Source: Trichostrongylus colubriformis (Eukaryota; Nematoda; Chromadorea; Rhabditida; Trichostrongylidae). Taken from it: a DNA stretch of 64,000 nucleotides. The stretch spans positions 46,149,551 to 46,213,550 of the forward strand of contig OZ022260.1 of assembly GCA_963978905.1 (NCBI GenBank), read 5' to 3'. The notes beneath the pieces are model-generated. The model was not told where the DNA came from. It saw only the letters and a program-made list of their open reading frames with translations, and searched no databases. How positions within the stretch are numbered: position 1 is the first letter of the stretch; every line of letters begins with the position of its first letter. Position numbers and translations under genes: made by a program. Below are positions 11,201-22,632 of this stretch, in pieces.

Positions 11201-13772
11201 TATAGAGAAGCCTGAGTGTCCTGAGTTGGTCTTCGTTGGCTTTCGTAAGCGCCTTTCGTAATGTTTCGCATCCGTAGTACATGGCTGGTAGAACTACCGA
11301 GTCAAATAGCTCAGCCCTGACTCGTGTCCTTCGTGACTTCAACAACGCTTTTGATGGAGTTGAACGCTGACCAGGCTGCTTTCCGACGCCTTGCTAGCTC
11401 CGGTTCCAAATCGTTCTTCATGTTTAGCGCCCTGGGTAGACGCATTCGCTGACATTCTCGACCAAATCTCTGTTTGGAATCACAGGAGTTTGCCTTGCGT
11501 AGACGTTCCTCATGACCTTCGTTTTGAGCTTGTTGATCACAAGGATGCCATTCTTCACAATCACCCACGTGCGGACGGACAGATTTGCAGATTATCAAAT
11601 CGATAGACGGACAGGCACTGTTCACGGTTCGCGATTTGGGTGGAAGGGAAAAGATACGTATGGATCAGGCGATTTAGACGGATGCACGAATCGCGCGAAG
11701 GCGGATGCGTATCGATTAGATAGATTATACACAAGAATCGCGAACTTCAAACAATGCCCAAGTGGTTTATTAGACTACCACCTCAACTCAATGGACATCT
11801 CAATATGAGCTCAATATGTCGAATTTTTTTGACTCGTGCGTTGCTTTCACGCGCTACTACATGATACAAGCACGTGAGATTACTGCTGCTTTGACAATGG
11901 CTCGTGCATGAAGACCCAGTCATGAGAATACAAGTAGTTTTAAGTAGAGGCTGAACATTTGCAAACCAACCTTCAAGAGCTTCCAGTGCTTGGATGCCAC
12001 ATGAAATGGCACATCCGAGCGTCATATGTCCTCCTGGCCCTCCCCTATTCAAATCTTGTAACGATTTACCCACAAGGGTCATAACCACCTATAAATATCA
12101 GAAAATAGTGCAAAATGCCCCGCGTATGTTGTGATCGCGAATTGACTGACATAGTTGAAATTCCCGTATCTTCCTTTGTCTTCTATTCTGCAAAAATGTC
12201 GTGAGCCACGTTTTGTCAACTCTGTCAGCACGTAAACCTCCATTTTCAGGACCTGAAACATTTTGTGCGAACCACCTGCAGTTGACTGTCCTAGTCTAAA
12301 CGTGCTGTTCTACTGCTATACTTCACATCTGCGTGCTTTCTTCAAAGGCACACCACGCGAAAAATCGTGAGAGCTATCGCGCGTGTCACAGGATGTAGAG
12401 GACCTGGTTTACCCGCTAGTGAAGAAAAATGAATCAAAACCCCTCAAAACCACCAAAAATAAAGCTCCCTGCCCTCAGTCCTCGTACGAGTATGGGAGAT
12501 TGTAGAAGTGCTTTTCCTCGATGATATCGCGCAAAATGCTACGATATCACCTACTCTTCCCTGTTGCAGCTACCTTCGCTATTGATATCGCTGCCTTATC
12601 TTGTCTAATCGCAAGTTTCCCTCTCGTCTATGCCGGGTGTGATTCGGCTCGGTGGGCTCAACTCGGCTCAGGCCGACAGGTCACGCGGCGGGGGTGAGCC
12701 GTGGCGTCGCGAAGAGGGTGCAGTCTTTACAACTGTCCAAGGATCTACCTGCCCTGACAAGGTAAGGACCACTTTGATTATCGCGTGGTGTGCCTTTAAA
12801 GTAAGTGGATGGTCACATGCTTGGATTGATACTTCTGATCATTCATTGCTCATCTCCGTAAAGCTGCGTTCATACCAAATTGAATGAGAGTTTTGGCGCA
12901 TCGGTGCATCCGCGATTTGAGATTTTTGGCGTAGCCACGTCACACCGTCTGACAATCTTGGAAGATGGACAACGTTGAGAAAAGCGGAATCTGGTGAAGG
13001 GGATGCCTCCTCCAGATATCAGGAGGGCCTATCATTGGGAGCTGCTGCATTTGGTCTCCCTAAAAACCCTTCCATATGGATTATTCGCTTCAGGAGCTGC
13101 TCACGACCTAGGTTACCCCTACCTTGTTTTCAACGTTTCTGCTATCCACTTCACCCTACACCTCAAACTTTGATAAGCGAAGTCCACCGCTAGCAAGCAA
13201 ACTTCTATTGTGGAGGTTTCATTCTCACTGAACCCGTCCTCTGAACCACCTTCCTGCGTATCACGTTGCTCTATGACTCCTTTTCTCCTTCTGAAAACAC
13301 ATCCTCGACCTTCCTGACTACCTAAGATATCGCACCCACTGTTTTCAACTTCTTACGCTCAGAAAAGAGAAACGATCAGTTTGGAGGAATTGGGAGTCAT
13401 GGAAATATGGATCAGATGAGCATCGTATGTAAAAATCTGAGGATTTCAAACTCAAATGGAGTTAGAGGTGAGAATGGAGAGCAGAACACTTCCTGCACCC
13501 TGGCCCTTATCTCTAATGTATCTCTACACAACGCTAACCTGAATTTGCTCGGCTACTCCTTCAACCTTGAGTGCATACTGTCCAGTGCTGTCACGACATC
13601 GATACACAGCACCAAAACCTCCCTCGCCGAGTTTTTTCTCGATCGTCCATCTTTCGACCTGAGAGATAAAAGTCCAGTTACTGCTCTGCACATCTACATC
13701 AGTAATGTACAACCCATCCATAACAAATCCCACCTGCATTCCTGGCTGCAGCTGAATCAGCTCTTGAGCCAT
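5250..13772 (-). CDS. CK1/TTBK-like serine/threonine protein kinase, 8 exons
   Basis: Predicted exons (minus): 13772-13539, 12252-12151, 12088-11971, 7393-7260, 7192-7101, 6243-6156, 5552-5406, 5312-5250. All junctions are GT-AG with compatible phases and give 325 residues. Visible kinase features: glycine loop GEGGFGAVY (49-57), ATP-binding lysine in ALKVE (K69), helix-C glutamate in LKMEV (E83), catalytic loop HRDVKPGNY (160-168), DFG (185-187), then AGFRGTVRYA and the DD..W..MLVEF.HG.LPW region of exon 6. HRDVKPGNY and the RGTVRYA segment place it in the casein kinase 1 superfamily near tau-tubulin kinases, a group expanded in nematodes with many sperm-expressed members in C. elegans. The catalytic residues are intact, so it is probably active; the substrate is unknown. 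The final exon (20 residues after YIYG) is the least certain, because the usual ..D.P.DWE C-terminal motif was not found. Intron 4 (11970-7394) is expanded by transposons. Confidence 0.9.
6377..6470. repeat. Perfect 31-bp inverted repeat with 32-nt loop, kinase intron 5
   Basis: 6377-6407 is the exact reverse complement of 6440-6470 (31 of 31), separated by 32 nt (6408-6439). The motif actgcacgtagc occurs both at about 6322 and just after the right arm, which suggests a local inverted duplication. It lies between kinase exons 5 and 6, so it would be present in the pre-mRNA as a long hairpin. Confidence 0.92.
6548..6870. repeat. Two diverged copies of the 145-bp repeat, reverse orientation
   Basis: Two units of about 145 bp, starting near 6548 and 6694, share gatcaatgcgaaa, ccttatca and a cacccaccatt-type segment. 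The second runs into cagctttgctgcgac and gagatatgaatttcg, the reverse complement of the repeat at 1-324. It lies in kinase intron 5 and is followed by an (AC)n stretch near 6888-6905. Confidence 0.75.
8182..10164. mobile_element. hAT-like non-autonomous element, interrupted by a TA-MITE
   Basis: The ends are cagggtcaagcc at 8182 and gcttgaccctg ending at 10164, with nearby runs of G and gtcgta motifs. The interior 8330-9220 is the reverse complement, with divergence, of 24100-25030 in the complete copy at 23802-25166. No transposase frame is seen, so it is probably non-autonomous. An 8-bp target duplication is not visible here, unlike the other copy. A 477-bp TA-flanked element (9531-10007) has inserted into it. 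Confidence 0.75.
9531..10007. mobile_element. TA-flanked MITE (AAGGCACAGTT ends)
   Basis: The terminal inverted repeat aaggcacagttcgcgataat at 9531 matches the reverse complement of attatcgtgaactgtgcctt ending at 10007. TA dinucleotides flank it at 9529-9530 and 10008-10009, as expected for Tc1/mariner-type movement. It has no transposase and is nested in the hAT-like element. Confidence 0.8.
10860..11620 (-). mobile_element. Degenerate non-LTR retrotransposon fragment (RTE-like)
   Basis: Minus-strand frames broken by shifts encode retrotransposon C-terminal motifs: ELARRRKAAWSAFNSI (around 11450-11390), then RVRAELFDSVVLPAMYYGCET (around 11330-11270), and GRPPTGWSNSL near 10970. This order is typical of the region downstream of the YADD motif in RTE-type elements. 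It differs in sequence from the element at 15979-18055, so it is a second family. It lies in kinase intron 4 and is not functional. Confidence 0.75.
12342..12802. mobile_element. Candidate short inverted-repeat element, kinase intron 1
   Basis: aaaggcacaccacgcg near 12345-12360 is the reverse complement of cgcgtggtgtgccttt near 12783-12798. The ends resemble the AAGGCA ends of the TA-MITEs, but a TA is not seen on the left, so the boundaries are approximate. Confidence 0.5.
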
Positions 13773-14912
13773 GGCTCCTGCTCACCCAGAAAACGTGAGT
13801 TTGTAAGGTAACGTATTAAGTAAGATATCATCACTTCCAATAACTCTTTTATACGGCGTGATAATAGCTTGGTAATAAACACTTCAACCATAATAGAACA
13901 CATTGTTTTCTGAGTCTAGCTGTAAAGGAGAGCAGGTCGGATCGTGCAAAATTTTCTTGTGACGTTGGATATTACCTTTCCACACGTAAATGGGGAAACG
14001 GTTTACTGCACAAAGGTGTCTGCACGTCATCAAGGTTAAGATTCGAGGTGAAGTAGACGTCCACGACAGTGCAGCTGATTAGCGTGGGGCCTATATTGCA
14101 GACCAGCTATCGGAAGTGGTTCAAAAGTAGGGATCCTGATAGCAATGACGACTAATTCCAAAAACGGGTATTACAAGATTTCCGAACTTCTGAAGTACAG
14201 GCATTAATTCGGGATTGGTAACAAGTTGGGCGTGCTAAGGTGAGTGACACGAAACAACTGCATTCAATCGGGAAGAAATTGAAAGAGAAAATGAAAAGAA
14301 TAAAAAGTGGACAGGGGTGAATTATCTAGACCCAGACACTGCTGTTCGATTGCAAGACAAAGAAAATCGTGCTGTATGCATTGTGATTGTCAACTAATCG
14401 TGGATCTTTCGTGATCGTTCAACACAAGTGTGGACAGAACCAGGAGAATTATAAAACTACAGTCAAAATAGGGCGTGGCTCCTATATCTTAGCAGAAGTC
14501 CATAGTCCTTGTACTGCAACTGCCACCTGCTTTTAAGCACTCTTTTTTCGAAGAAAAAGCGTCAGATATTAGAAGAGAGCACCGCACACACCTACTACGC
14601 CCTAACCATTATGGATGGGTCATGGCGATGCCCTTATGAACGTAGTAGTACCTCGTATGCGTGTGTGCCAATAGGACAGAGAAGTCGCATGAGGCGTCCG
14701 CTACTGACGTGATGATGGGTGTAAGCCGCACGCGTTTTACTGGCTGGTTCCTAAGGAGGTGACGGTGACTAAGACCTTATTTTGAGCAGAATAACTTCGA
14801 GATCCAGCAAATACGGCACCCTCAACTCGCACCCATCAATGCATTACGCACCACGTTCGACCACGCGAAATTCTTAGCCTATTGGCACATACTCGGTCGT
14901 ACTATCGATTCT
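13773..14912. other. Region upstream of the kinase, no gene seen
   Basis: This should hold the promoter of the kinase. No recognisable coding exon or element was found. A trans-splice acceptor is possible just before the ATG (gagcag, a few bases upstream) but is not compelling. Confidence 0.4.
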
Positions 14913-15151
14913 GGGTGGGGGTCACGAGATCGAATTTTCGCTTCGCGGCGGTGCACTCGCGGCGCCACCAGTACGACTCGCCGTATCGATTGCCCTTGGT
15001 AGCCGGCCGAGCGTGACTGCGTCACGTCTGCGCTTCCACTCATGCCACACTGCCTCGTTTGAAGGCTGCCATACCCTGCCGCTGCACTCGCACCCGCCGC
15101 GCCGCTTGTCGCGCGCGGCCGCGCGAAAATTCGACTTCGTGACCCCACCTC
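14913..15151. mobile_element. MULE-like GC-rich MITE copy
   Basis: It begins gggtgggggtcacg and ends with cgtgaccccacc, with gcgcggccgcgcgaaaat on the right arm matching the reverse complement of the left arm region of the 7944 copy. The interior carries the family sequence in reverse orientation (ctgcgcttccac, catgccacactgcctcg). A clear 9-bp duplication is not visible, so the exact right end is uncertain. Confidence 0.75.
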
Positions 15152-15978
15152 TTACATCTTCCAGCCTCCATGGTATTATTTTATCAAGTCCGTATTTTTG
15201 CTTGTGGCATCGCCTATTTCTCAGGGCATTTTATTGGTTGCCTAGTTGCAAGCATTGAAGTATAGTTGTCAGTGGTTCATCTGCAGACCAATTCTTCATA
15301 TACTAGATTGATCAATAAGTACCGTGCATCTTGAACTTGAATGCTTTTAGTTTTCTATTTTTTGTGTTCTTCGTTATATTTCTTCAATTTAGTATGCGCC
15401 ACAGCAACCTACTACATAGAGCCATAACATCGATATTCAATTCCCCTCTTACGAAACCGCACAGAATTGTGGTCGAAGAAAGATTTCATGTCCGCTCGAA
15501 GACCCTTGCTTAATTAATTAACTTCCCATTCTTTTGTCCATAAATTTTCCAGAAAGCGAGCTAGAGAGGGAAACACCTGGTGTGAAATGTGAACTTTCAC
15601 TAGGATGATGTGAAGCGAATGGTACCTTCGGCGAATCCGTGTCGGGGAATGTGAAATGAATAGTTTTTGCTTCAGGTGAGAATACATGGCAATAAAACAC
15701 ATTGTAGCTATACAACCTGGCAATACTGGCTGATAGAGGGCAAAGAAGGGAGGTCGTATTAGGTTCTCGTAGGCGATGGGTCGTACTGAAGAGGCCATTT
15801 TCCTCGACACCTGGGAGTGTCCTGCCGGGATAGGACAGTTTCGGCTTACGGTGAACTCGTCGCATCGCTACAATTGCAGGCACGACACATGCATTGCGCG
15901 AAGAGCAATCTGTAACGTCTTAATTTCTAATTCACTCCAAGTGCTTCCTGACCCTTCTTTTCATCTTTTATTCCTACC
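15152..15978. other. Intergenic stretch; hAT-like remnant near 15715-15835
   Basis: gggaggtcgtattag, gggtcgtact and attttcctcgac resemble the terminal region of the CAGGGTCAAGC family, so a decayed copy is likely at 15715-15835. The rest shows no recognisable gene. Confidence 0.4.
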
Positions 15979-15982
15979 GCAT

Positions 15983-16019
<37 letters not shown>

Positions 16020-18055
16020 TCTTCTTCTTCAGCGTTCGTCGGGGGTGGGGGGGGGGGGTCCGCTTTCTTAGTACGTTGACGCCACTCTTCTCGATTGAAT
16101 GCTTGTGCCAGGGTTAAGCCAGCTAGTCTACAGTCTGCACGTAATGTGTCGAGCCAGCCCTGCTTCGGCCGTCCTCTCGGCCGCACTCCGTTCACATTGA
16201 GAGAAAGACGTGATTTGCACACGGCGTTTCACTAGCTCGCAGGACGTGGCCATACCACCGCAGCCGACCTTCGCGTATTTTGTCAGTTATTGAAGCCACG
16301 CCAAACTTCTGCTTCATGGTGTCATTCCGAACATGCTCCAAACACGCTATTCCGGCCGTCCAATGCAGCTTTTCGTCTCCATCACGCTTGGACGTGCTCC
16401 ACTTTCTTTAGTGACTGGCCACGTTTCAGCTTCATAGATCGCGACTCGCGACTGGGCGAACGACGCTTCTATAGATCTTCGATTCGAGTCATTCTGGCAT
16501 GTTCTTGTCGTAGAGAACGCCCGTCATCGAGCGCCATTTGGTCCAGGCGGTGCTAATGCGTGAATTGACTTCCTGCCTCAGGCTGCCGTCGGATGCCATC
16601 GTCGAGTCAAGATATTTAAAACCGGTTGTTTATATTTAAAACACGAAAGATATTTAAAACACGAAAGCACAGTGCTATTGATCATAATGGAGCTTGAGTC
16701 GTTCATGCCTGTCGTCATATATTCAGTCTTCCCGACATTCAGCCTGAGTCCGAACGCCGGCGAGCGATCGCACCATGCTTGCACTTCCTTTTCGAGTTCC
16801 CTTTTTATTCTCCACATGCAAGCATGACGTCATCAGCGTACAGAAGTGTCCAAGGGGCTTCTTTTGAAGGTCTCGTGAGATAGTGTCCGTGACAGTAAGG
16901 AGAAGGAGTGAAGAGAGGGCTGTACTCCAACTGAGATAGGAAATTCCATCAGATACCTGCTGGGGTTCGCACTTGAATTTTTGGACTCAAACAGAGTATA
17001 CGCACCCACTCAATAAGCTCTTCCGGAACGTTGTGCTGCCGCAAGGAGTACCATATCACTTCTTGTGGCACGATCAAAAGCCTTTTCAAGTCTCAAAAGC
17101 CAAGGTGCACAGGGTTTGTTTTTCGCGATGTTTTTCTAGCAGAATACTTACAGCGTGAATGGCATCTACAGTACCACATCCGGCTACGAATGCGCACTGG
17201 TTGGAAGAAATTTGGATGATATCACAAAGGCGGCCATCAACAATACGCTCGAAAATTTTCATACTGTGAGATAGCAAGCGGATTGGACGGTAGTTCTCGC
17301 ATTTTGCGGGACTTTCTTTCTTTTTCCAGATCGGGATCGTCAAACTCTTCTGCTAGTCTTCGGGCACCTTCTTCTCTTTGATGATTTGGTTGAAGAATTT
17401 TCGTGAGCCAATCAGCTGCGTTCCAGTACTGTGACTTCCAGAGATCAGCTGCTATGACATCAGATCCTGTCGCTTTTCTTGGCTTCATCTTCTTCAAGGC
17501 TTCTTCAGTTTCATTAACTGCAATCTTCTGGACATGAACAAATGTTGGTGGTGCGGAAGGGATGGGTGGATGGGTAAATTCTCTGTGCATATTTGCTCGA
17601 AGCACTCACGCTATCTCTTCAGCAATTTTCTGCGATCCATTATGAGATGTCTTTGGTCGTCGTTAATGCCATTAAACTTTTCGATATCTTCGCTTTGTCG
17701 ATATCGGGCCTTGGCGAGTCGGTTAAGGTATCGCTCCCCGCCACGTGTTTCAAATCTCCCGTTGACAAGCTCAAAATGGGCAGCTTTAGCAGCAACCACA
17801 GACTTCGTTGCCGCAGTTTTTGCTTCACGGTACTTCAGCCAGTTTTCGACAGTCTTGCCATTGAGGAAGGGGTGGTAGAGTCTCTTCTTTTCACGCACTT
17901 TTCCTCTGACGTCGTCTGTCCACAGCCATGCTTGCTTGTCAATTTTACGCCGACCTTGCTTCGTAGCACCGAGTTCAGAGCGAGCAGCGTGCGTTATTGA
18001 CTCGGTTATCCTCTTCCAAGTCTCCTCAACAGTGGTTATTACTGGCAGTTAAACG
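15979..18055 (-). mobile_element. RTE-type non-LTR retrotransposon, 5'-truncated and frameshifted
   Basis: Minus-strand frames, read from 18055 down, give the ordered landmarks of an RTE polyprotein: KQAWLWTDDVRGKVREKKRL (~17930), GERYLNRLAKARYRQSEDIEKF (~17720), EALKKMKPRKATGSDVIAADLW (~17490), NYRPIRLLSHSMKIFERI (~17290), LLYADD (the catalytic YADD, ~16830), VQAWCDRSPAFGLRLNVGKT (~16770), REGRLRWYGHVLRA (~16270) and RPRGRPKQGWLDTL (~16170). The frames are out of phase and interrupted, part of the reverse transcriptase between ~17100 and 16850 is missing or decayed, and no endonuclease domain was seen upstream. The 3' end runs into a trinucleotide repeat, as often seen for RTE tails. The element is dead. 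Confidence 0.92.
15984..16060. repeat. (ACT)n/(CTT)n microsatellite followed by a G run
   Basis: Tandem act units pass into ctt units and then, near 16038-16060, into a run of G. It sits at the 3' tail of the minus-strand RTE element. Confidence 0.9.
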
Positions 18056-19664
18056 TCTATGAAAGAATAATGTAGAGAAGTGACCCTAAATATTGCTGTC
18101 GGGATACTGTGTAACCATCTCTCTTGCAATAACTGTGCTTGGGTTGATGACAGCATCTTGGTCATACTATGTTGCCTAATCCCTCTTTCTATTTAACCAA
18201 CTAGTTCCGGAACTCCGGAACTAGCAACTAGTTCCGTGCTAGTACGGGGAACGACGGAAGGCGCTTCTTCCACATCCCACTAGTATTTGACGGATTTCCT
18301 CTAATGCAGTGGCCTTATTGTTAGCACCTAATTCGTTCATCCTCAGTAGGCATTCACTTGCTTTCGGGTCCCTCCATCTTAGGGAGGGAGGAGGGGAAAG
18401 ATCATCTAGACTAGCCTGTATCGTCCCATCTATTACGCCCCAAAATCTGCAACTACTATCCCCTTAGAAAAACACTGCTATAGGGATGAATTCTTTTCTC
18501 AAGAATTTACACGATTGGGTCTGACTGCGTGAATGCGTAACTCACACCGAAATGGAACAACCAGGAATCATACTAGAGACCACTGAGATACTTCAGTGGT
18601 ATAAAGGCTCACTGGAACAAATCCATGGTACATTCTTCCCGTTTCGGATTTCGCTCTGCAAATCGAATCTCTGTTGTTTTCCTGGACTGAGCCCACTGCG
18701 ATAATGCATTTGTGTTTGTGAGCGCAACGTTGAAAACAGCTCAGCGAACTTTCTCGTATGCATCACGAGGACACTGAAAATGAAGGGATTCTAGGGTAAC
18801 AAATGTGATCTTCGGACCTGAGGGAGGCGCACGATGCTCGGAGCAATGTGGGAGGCGGGGCCAGCCCGACGGAAATGAAGGCGTCGATTGGAGAGAGATC
18901 GGCGAACCAGTCACTTTTTCAAGTAATGTTCTGCAGGCTTCATCAGTATTGGTCCTCGTGAGGGCACCTAGAATGAGATGAACTTAGAACGCTCGAGAGC
19001 ACTTTCATTTCGATTTAACTCCTTTTTTATAACATTCCTTCTTCAACATCACCGTCATAAATGTTCAGATTTATTGTTAGTTTCCGAAATTGCAATATGT
19101 ACAGCAATAGATTATTGTAAAGGGGCCACACTCCAGAAGACAAGGCTATCCAATCACTTCTCCCGTCCAACCACTCATTTACAAGCTATCAGGCTGTGAC
19201 TACTGTCATTCTTTATCATCTTCTTTCCGCTTGACTCGGAGGCACGTCTATGTTTGCACATACACACATGTACCGTTTGCTTCTCTTCGGCATTCGAATC
19301 TTTTTCCTTTGCTGAACTTTTGCGAAAGTCTCTCAGCGCACTCAAAATATTCTCAATTTTTCGTGCTTTCGTTCTTTAGACCAAACCCCTCCTCTAATGC
19401 AGCCCTGAAAGCAGCGATAGGGGCAATTCGGGCCGAATATGGAATGATCATCAAACATAAATGTCGACGTGCTCAATAGTATGAAAGTGAAGAAAACGGA
19501 ATGACACAGTCGAATCCCGGGAAATAAGTCCCCCATCCTGCCGTTTATTCTCAAAAGGGGTGAGTCGGGCTGAAAAAGGGGCGAACTGGTATAAAATAGG
19601 TGGCAGCTGTAGAACAAGACGGCTCTTATATAGCGCAGGGCACTCTTTTTCATCGGAAAGTCTT
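18056..19664. other. Intergenic stretch, no gene seen
   Basis: No recognisable gene and no endonuclease part of the neighbouring retrotransposon. A short palindromic patch, ctagttccggaact with its inverse, lies near 18203-18235. Confidence 0.45.
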
Positions 19665-20760
19665 CTTACTAGGGAAGGTATTTTACTTCTCATGGAACTT
19701 TGTAATGAGACCCGGGGGGATCGATAGAGCTTCGAACGCTGATTATAACTGTGAAAACCAAAATTGCTACCTGGCATTCTGAAGCGAGTTACGATGGCTC
19801 AAAGTTTGCCTAAGACTTGCCTGTGACATCTCAATGGCGAGGCGCTTCGTCATCAGCATGACTAGCGCGGAGCCAAATGTGGCCTCCGTGGCTCAATGGT
19901 AGTGACCCGGTTCTGCAGGCGTAAGATCGTGGGTTTGCTTCCCGCCGGTGCGGCTTCTTTTGCATTTTGTGTTTCATTGTCAGTAAGTGCTTTCTTTCAC
20001 TTCTAAACGTTTCCTTGTATGATATTCGCGCGCAGGGGTCGAATTACCTCTCTGTGCAAATTTCCAGCCGGATCCAGTTTTTAGCCAAACTTCGGAAAAT
20101 TTGGGGTGGCCAGGGGGTAAGTAGGATGCAAGCTGAACATGATTACGTAAACATACCTATCACACTTGCCCATCACTCTAAACGCACGTAACAAGCGCCA
20201 AATAAGAGCATTTGCTGGGCAAGGGTCAGCGACTACTTCTTTGTTAAATGGGTTGCCAGCTAAATAGCCCATCAATTTTTCCGAGATTTGGTCAAATTCT
20301 CGAATTGGCTGAAAACTTGTCCCGTAGGGTAATTTGATCCCCTGAACACGAAAATCACACTGGTTTTGCGTGAAAACGTATGGCTCGCGCGCTATGGGCT
20401 CCCAAACATACCATGAAATGGTATTATTCCTTTTTTCAGAAAAACTTTCATAACTTCATTCAGGTAATTGTTTGACAGATTCTGAATACAGATTTGAGAT
20501 CAGCATTTATAACCGCGTACAGTGATATGTGTCTCATTGCAACTGGCCATTTCGACAAACCGTCTGACGGCAAAATGCCTCGCCAATGAGGCGTCACAGG
20601 CAAACTTTGACCCCTCGTAACTCGCTTCAGAATGCCATTTAGCAATTTTGGTTTTCACAGTAATAATCAGCGTTCGAAGCTCTATCGATCCTCCTGGGTC
20701 TCATTTCAAAGTTCCATGGGAAGTAAAATACCTTCCCTAGTTAGATTCCTGGCTATCGTC
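19665..20760. mobile_element. Foldback-type element with ~190-bp inverted arms
   Basis: 19665-19860 (agggaaggtattttactt, gcttcgaacgctgattat, gaagcgagttacga) is inverted, with mismatches, at about 20560-20755. The internal part 20040-20400 (aaaatttgggg, gtttgatcccctga-like, tttgcgtgaaa, gctatgggct) resembles 59760-60180, so the two loci share a family. A tRNA-like segment lies just inside the left arm at about 19882-19953. No transposase frame is seen. Confidence 0.7.
19882..19953 (+). other. tRNA-like sequence, degenerate
   Basis: tggctcaatggtag resembles a tRNA A box and cgtgggtttgcttcccgc a T-arm, but the ends do not form a full acceptor stem and the anticodon arm is poor. It is more likely tRNA-derived repeat than a working tRNA gene. 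Confidence 0.45.
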
Positions 20761-22203
20761 TTTGTGACTCAGCTTAGGAGTTTTGATTACCCTCATTACC
20801 CCTATCACTCTCTTCAAGGTGCTCATCACAGATGCTGATTCAGATCGCTGTCGTGCATTCTTCTTCCTTTTGGAGGACGAATCGCCACATGATCATAAAA
20901 TTGAGTGTAACCCGACTGAATGGCTAATAAACCAGTAGTTTTTACAAGATTAGTAGTGAGCAATTCCTAAGAAACGCTATGCAGCGCTGCACTGATGTCA
21001 CGCAACCCCGATTCGAATGCTAAAGTGAGAAGCGAACAGAGCTCGAAGCTCCCTAGCCTTCAATCAATTGCAAACGTATTCCCTATGCATTTGTGTAGGC
21101 TCTCCTGCTCACTGAAATAACTTGAGCAATCTCTCTTGCAATTAAAATTTGATTTGATCTCCTTCCGTTGAACCATTTTCAAAACTCTGTTTTTGCATAT
21201 GATATCATGCATGGCTACAAAGAGCCAAAATGATTTTACCTTCAGTTTTGCATGGGTCTTCACCTTCAAAAATGGAATCTCGAAGCGCTGGCTAGTTCCT
21301 TGGAAAACAAAAAAGTAAGAAAACTATCTTGAACAGTTATAAGTTTTCCTTGCTGCGTTTGATATTTGCTTGCGTGAAATGACAGTTGAGTTAGGTATAG
21401 GATAAGGGAGAGACCATGCAAATCATGCAAAGCGGCGAGCTACGCCAATCCTATTCAGTCCGCATGTGAGAGCCCTTCATGTCGTAATCACTCACCCTCA
21501 AACCATATTTAATAATCAACAGTATCCTCTGTTTCCCTTGCTATTCTTGCGTTCACTACTGAAATTGCTGTTGCTTCTCACCTTATCACAGCTATCCAGT
21601 CTATCGGCCATGAAATGAGCCATCGCGACGAACCTCATCGATGGACATGGGCTTTCTCTTACGCTCAGAGTGCCCTCGATTTCGACTCGCTATCTGTGCA
21701 GCACTGCTGCAAATGATCAGCGTTGCAGTTATTCTATAGCATCCCCACTTTCATTCTCACAGGAGCTAAATCATCGTTCGTGCGCTCCTAAAAGACACCA
21801 GAAGGAGTAAATTCGGCAGACTGTGGAATGATAGTAGATGTGCTCAGCAATGTAGTAGTAGAGAAAGAACGACATAAAATCGTGACAAAACCGAGAAATA
21901 GGAACCCGAAAATTCCCCTTTTCTCCCTCGCCCTCTACGTCTCTAGCCGGAGTGGACTGAAGACAGGCCAGAGTCTCAAGCAGCCGGCCGCGATTCTTCT
22001 CCCGCCCCTCCACGGCGACTCCCGCGGTCGCATAACCGCATAACGACATGCCGTGCTGCAGGGTCGTCATAAGACCCCAAGCCACGCTTTTTAATGCGAT
22101 TTTCGTCACGTGTGACCTCTTCTGAAGTAGACGGTTCGTTTCAGAGAACATCTACTCCCAGATCTCATTTTTCCGTTTCCTTACTGGTGCCTTTATGTCT
22201 TTA
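20761..22203. other. Intergenic stretch, no gene seen
   Basis: No recognisable domain or repeat apart from low-complexity patches. Open frames are short and start arbitrarily. Confidence 0.4.
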
Positions 22204-22630
22204 AAGGAATCGTACACGGAAAATGAGTTTTTGTGTTACCCATATATTAATGTTGTATTTGCCTAATGTTGGCCTCATGCAAATTTTCACGCGAAAAAAT
22301 GTGAATCTGGCTGAGATACAGCACCACAAAGTGCGGTCCCAGTGGGCGGGGCCTCCATATAAAAGCCTCGTCCCGTCTTCCGCCGCCGTTGGGAATGGAG
22401 AGTGGGACTGTTTACGTAACCTTCTGTTCCTACAATGCGTCTCAGACCACGGCGGACGCGGTACGAGGCTTTTACACGGAGGCCCCGCCCACTGGGACCG
22501 CACTTTGTGGTGCTGTATCTCAGCCAGATTCACATTTTTTCGCGTGAAATTTTGCGTGAGGCCAACATTAGGCAAATACAACATAAATATATGGGTAACA
22601 CAAAAACCCATTTTCCGTGGACGATTCCTT
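22204..22630. mobile_element. TA-flanked MITE with long inverted arms (AAGGAATCG family)
   Basis: It starts aaggaatcgtacacgga and ends with the inverse tccgtggacgattcctt. TA flanks it at 22202-22203 and 22631-22632. The arms are about 190 bp each and include acagcaccacaaagtg and its inverse, so the element is nearly one long palindrome. Homologues lie at 56852-57273 and 58546-58973, and part at 63680-63833. Long mirrored open frames on both strands are a result of the palindrome and are not genes. Confidence 0.9.
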
Positions 22631-22632
22631 TA

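Noticed and set aside
22204..22630. Mirrored 136-codon open frames on both strands
   Set aside because: The locus is a near-palindromic MITE; the two frames are the same sequence read from each arm.
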